Positions 61,845 to 64,000 of a stretch of DNA of 64,000 bases are shown here, one piece after another; position 1 is the first letter of the stretch; each line of letters starts with the position of its first letter. Position numbers and translations under genes: made by a program. Location: positions 1,736,001 to 1,800,000 of the forward strand of contig NZ_CP043178.1 in the NCBI RefSeq assembly GCF_014217545.1. The letters are read 5' to 3'. The notes below the pieces were generated by a model. It was not told where the DNA came from, made no database searches, and saw only the letters and a list, made by a program, of their open reading frames with translations. The stretch is from Pseudarthrobacter sp. NBSH8. Its GTDB lineage: Bacteria > Actinomycetota > Actinomycetes > Actinomycetales > Micrococcaceae.

Positions 61845-62627
61845 ATGAGCAGCTCACCGAAAGAGGCGCCGTTGACGCCCCGCCAGCGCACCATCCTGGA
61901 CCAGCTCGAGCAGCGGGGCTTCATCTCCACGATGGACCTCGCCGAAACGTTCGCGGTCTCGGACATGACGGTGCGCCGGGACACCCGAGTGCTGTCCCAA
62001 AAGGGGCTGGCGCGGGTGGTTCACGGCGGCGTCAGCGCCGTCAACGCCAGCGGGCAGAACGCGGACTTCGCGGCCCGGGCCCGGGAGGATGCTGACGCCA
62101 AGCAGCGGGTGGCCCGGGCCTGCGTGTCCATGATCGGCGAGCGGGACGCCATCATCTTGGACGCCGGGACCACCACGTACCAGATTGCTCTGGAGCTGCC
62201 GCCGACGTTCGCGGGCACCATCATCACCCACTCCGCGCCCGCCATCCAGCGCTGCCTGCAACTGTCGGCGGCGCGGACCATCTGCCTCGGCGGTGAGCTG
62301 CTCCTGGACAGCCAGGCGTTCAATGGCCCCATGACGGTGAGTGCCGCCGCCGGCCTCCGGGCCAAAACGGCGTTTATAGGGGTCAGCGGGCTCCACGACG
62401 AGGCGTTCTACATTGAGCGGGACGTGGAGCGCGCCACCAAGAACGCCCTTATGGACGCAGCCGAACAGGTGGTGGTGGTGGCAACGCACCAGAAAATGCT
62501 GCGGTACGCGCTGGCGCGGCTCGCCGCATTCGACGCCGTGGACGTGCTGGTGACGGACGCGCCGCCGCCCCGGGAGATCGAGGACGCACTGCGTGCCGCC
62601 AACGTCAAGGTCGTGGTGGCCGCGTGA
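61845..62627 (+). CDS. DeoR-family transcriptional regulator of the sulfoquinovose genes
   Basis: 260 aa. N-terminal HTH (FISTMDLAETFAVSDMTVRR, residues 26-45) then the DeoR sensor domain with the phosphosugar-binding stretch DAIILDAGTTTYQIALEL. AGGAGAAGG lies just before the ATG. In E. coli the sulfoquinovose genes are also controlled by a DeoR protein (YihW). Its stop overlaps the next gene by 4 bases. The TGTTG-N6-CAACA sites at 60543 and 61780 are its likely targets. Confidence 0.88.
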   Translation: MSSSPKEAPLTPRQRTILDQLEQRGFISTMDLAETFAVSDMTVRRDTRVLSQKGLARVVHGGVSAVNASGQNADFAARAREDADAKQRVARACVSMIGERDAIILDAGTTTYQIALELPPTFAGTIITHSAPAIQRCLQLSAARTICLGGELLLDSQAFNGPMTVSAAAGLRAKTAFIGVSGLHDEAFYIERDVERATKNALMDAAEQVVVVATHQKMLRYALARLAAFDAVDVLVTDAPPPREIEDALRAANVKVVVAA

Positions 62628-63544
62628 GCGCGCCGCTCCGGGTGGCCCTACCCGACCGGAAGATGCTGGACGCGCTCGAGCCGATTGCCGGCGTCGAGTT
62701 TGTCCTGTGGGACCTCAGCGGCCCGCCGCCGTCGGGCCGTTTCGACCTGCTGGTGCCTCCCTACATGGGCAAGCCTGCGGCGCTGGCCGCGCTGGACTGC
62801 GTTGAGGTGGGGCTGGTGCAGAGCCAGTCGATCGGGTACGACGGCGTAGCTGCAGTTCTGCCCGGCGGCTGCCTTTTCGCCAACGCGGCCGGGGTCCATG
62901 AGACGTCGACGGCGGAACTCGCGTTGGGCATGATGATCGCCAGCCAGCGCGGGATGCCAGACTTTGCCCGGAACCAGGTGTCCGGGACGTGGGACAACAG
63001 CCATCGGCCCAGCCTCGCGGACCGGCGCGTGCTGCTGGTGGGCTACGGGGGAGTGGGGAAGGCCATCGAGGCCAGGCTCCTGCCGTTCGAAACCCACGTG
63101 ACGCGGATGGCCAGCCGGGAACGCGACGACCAGCGGGGCCGGATCCACGGGATCGACGCACTCTACGAACAGTTGCCGCTGCACGACATCGTGGTGATCA
63201 GCGTCCCCCTGAGTGAGCGCACACACCAGCTGGTGGACCGGAAGTTCCTGGCCGCGATGCCGGACGGAGCGCTGCTGGTGAATGTGGCCCGAGGCCCCGT
63301 GGCGAACACGGATGCCCTGCGGGCCGAGACGTCGTCCGGGCGGCTGCGGGCCGCACTGGACGTCACCGACCCCGAGCCGTTGCCGGCCAGCCACCCGCTG
63401 TGGACTACTCCCGGCGTGCTCATCACCCCGCACGTGGGCGGGGCAAGCTCGGCGATGTTCCCGCGGATGGTCCGGCTGGTCAGGCAGCAGATCTCGCTGC
63501 TGCTGGCGGGCGGGGAACCGGTGAACGTGGTGCTGGGCCGCTAG
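62624..63544 (+). CDS. D-isomer specific 2-hydroxyacid dehydrogenase family protein
   Basis: 306 aa. NAD motif VLLVGYGGVGKAIEARLLPF near residue 140, catalytic arginine in LVNVARGPVANTDAL near 225 and the acid/base histidine in ITPHVGGASSAMF near 270. It starts with GTG overlapping the deoR stop by 4 bases. Whether it acts on sulfolactate or another 2-hydroxyacid, or is simply a housekeeping neighbour, cannot be decided. The stop overlaps the convergent mutase stop. Confidence 0.85.
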   Translation: MSAPLRVALPDRKMLDALEPIAGVEFVLWDLSGPPPSGRFDLLVPPYMGKPAALAALDCVEVGLVQSQSIGYDGVAAVLPGGCLFANAAGVHETSTAELALGMMIASQRGMPDFARNQVSGTWDNSHRPSLADRRVLLVGYGGVGKAIEARLLPFETHVTRMASRERDDQRGRIHGIDALYEQLPLHDIVVISVPLSERTHQLVDRKFLAAMPDGALLVNVARGPVANTDALRAETSSGRLRAALDVTDPEPLPASHPLWTTPGVLITPHVGGASSAMFPRMVRLVRQQISLLLAGGEPVNVVLGR

Positions 63545-64000
63545 GCCCGGATCTGCTGCAGGACGGCGTCGCGCACCTGGGCCATGGTGGCGGCGTCGGT
63601 GGCTTCGACGTTAAGCCGCAGCAGTTCCTCCGTGTTGGAGGCCCTCAGGTTGAACCACCAGTCCCCGCCCTTGCTGCTGACGCTGAGCCCGTCGAGTTCG
63701 TCGATCACGGCACCGTTCGCGTAGCTGGCCCGCACGTCCGCCACCTTGCCGTCGACGCCGTCCACGGATGAGTTGATTTCGCCGCTGGCTGCGTACGGGT
63801 CGAACTCGCGAACCAGTTCGGACAGGGGCAGCTCCTGCTCGCCGAGGGCGGCCAGGACGTGCATTGCGGCAAGCATGCCCGTGTCCGCGTTGTAGAAGTC
63901 GCGGAAGTAGTAGTGGGCCGAGTGTTCGCCGCCGAACACGGCGCCCTCCTCGGCCATCCGGGCCTTGATAAAGGAATGCCCCACCCGGGTCCGGACCGGC
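63541..64000 (-). CDS. manB: phosphomannomutase/phosphoglucomutase, C-terminal part (gene continues outside)
   Basis: The last 150 or so codons of an alpha-D-phosphohexomutase. The sugar-binding loop GEHSAHYYF and the C-terminal phosphate-binding loop NLRASNTEELLRLNVEA are clear. The frame is open to the window edge. It interconverts mannose-6- and mannose-1-phosphate for GDP-mannose synthesis. Probably a core gene marking the right edge of the catabolic region. Confidence 0.9.
   Translation of the reverse strand, partial: PVRTRVGHSFIKARMAEEGAVFGGEHSAHYYFRDFYNADTGMLAAMHVLAALGEQELPLSELVREFDPYAASGEINSSVDGVDGKVADVRASYANGAVIDELDGLSVSSKGGDWWFNLRASNTEELLRLNVEATDAATMAQVRDAVLQQIRA

Overview
The window is high-GC actinobacterial DNA, most like Arthrobacter, Pseudarthrobacter or Paenarthrobacter (Micrococcaceae). 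The grounds are gene style, a mycothiol-type maleylpyruvate isomerase family protein, a benABCD-LuxR-benK arrangement like that of corynebacteria and arthrobacters, and a sulfoquinovose locus resembling those described in Arthrobacter. It reads as a catabolic region: four nutrient-use modules separated by stretches of gene remnants, an IS element, toxin-antitoxin genes and a repeated non-coding element. No rRNA, intact tRNA or CRISPR array was found.

Region 1 (1-10784, all minus strand) is a 4-hydroxyproline catabolic unit. A polar amino-acid type ABC importer is followed by a DapA-like deaminase, a hydroxyproline/proline 2-epimerase, an ornithine-cyclodeaminase family protein, a GntR/FCD regulator, three subunits of a D-hydroxyproline dehydrogenase, and alpha-ketoglutarate semialdehyde dehydrogenase (cut by the window edge). 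Six successive genes overlap by 4 bases. The logic is uptake, epimerisation, oxidation, deamination and oxidation to 2-oxoglutarate.

Region 2 (about 10.8-24.65 kb) is a plasticity zone bounded by two direct copies of a 214-215 bp element (11690-11903 and 24188-24402), each with a palindrome at its head and an intrinsic terminator at its end. Between them lie remnants of adk, a DUF485 gene and acs, a UspA protein, a Doc-type toxin pseudogene with an intact antitoxin, DUF1206 and DUF309 proteins, an IS3-family element with a frameshifted orfB, an aldehyde dehydrogenase beheaded at the IS end, an intact aryl-alcohol type dehydrogenase, a frameshifted NADPH/F420 reductase-like gene and a RES toxin-antitoxin pair.

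Region 3 (24655-34278) looks built for raffinose-family or fructosyl oligosaccharides: GH36 alpha-galactosidase, sugar ABC transporter, Gfo/Idh/MocA oxidoreductase, LacI regulator and cytoplasmic GH32 fructosidase. A perfect 18-bp terminator precedes the alpha-galactosidase. Region 4 (35284-49342) is benzoate to beta-ketoadipate enol-lactone: catA-catB-catC-benE on minus, benA-B-C-D plus a LuxR/LAL regulator on plus, then LysR and an aromatic-acid MFS transporter. BenC carries an extra C-terminal FCD-like domain. At about 49.89 kb an araC remnant and a frameshifted aldehyde dehydrogenase remnant meet at a deletion scar.

Region 5 (51695-62627) is a sulfoglycolytic (sulfo-EMP type) locus: AGE-family isomerase, an unknown 61-aa protein, TauE exporter, aldehyde dehydrogenase, sugar ABC importer, YihT-like class I aldolase, PfkB kinase, and divergently a Gfo/Idh/MocA protein (candidate NAD-dependent sulfoquinovosidase) and a DeoR regulator. 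A near-palindrome, TGTTG-N6-CAACA, lies in both the divergent promoter and the DeoR promoter. The window ends with a 2-hydroxyacid dehydrogenase overlapping deoR and the end of a phosphomannomutase gene.
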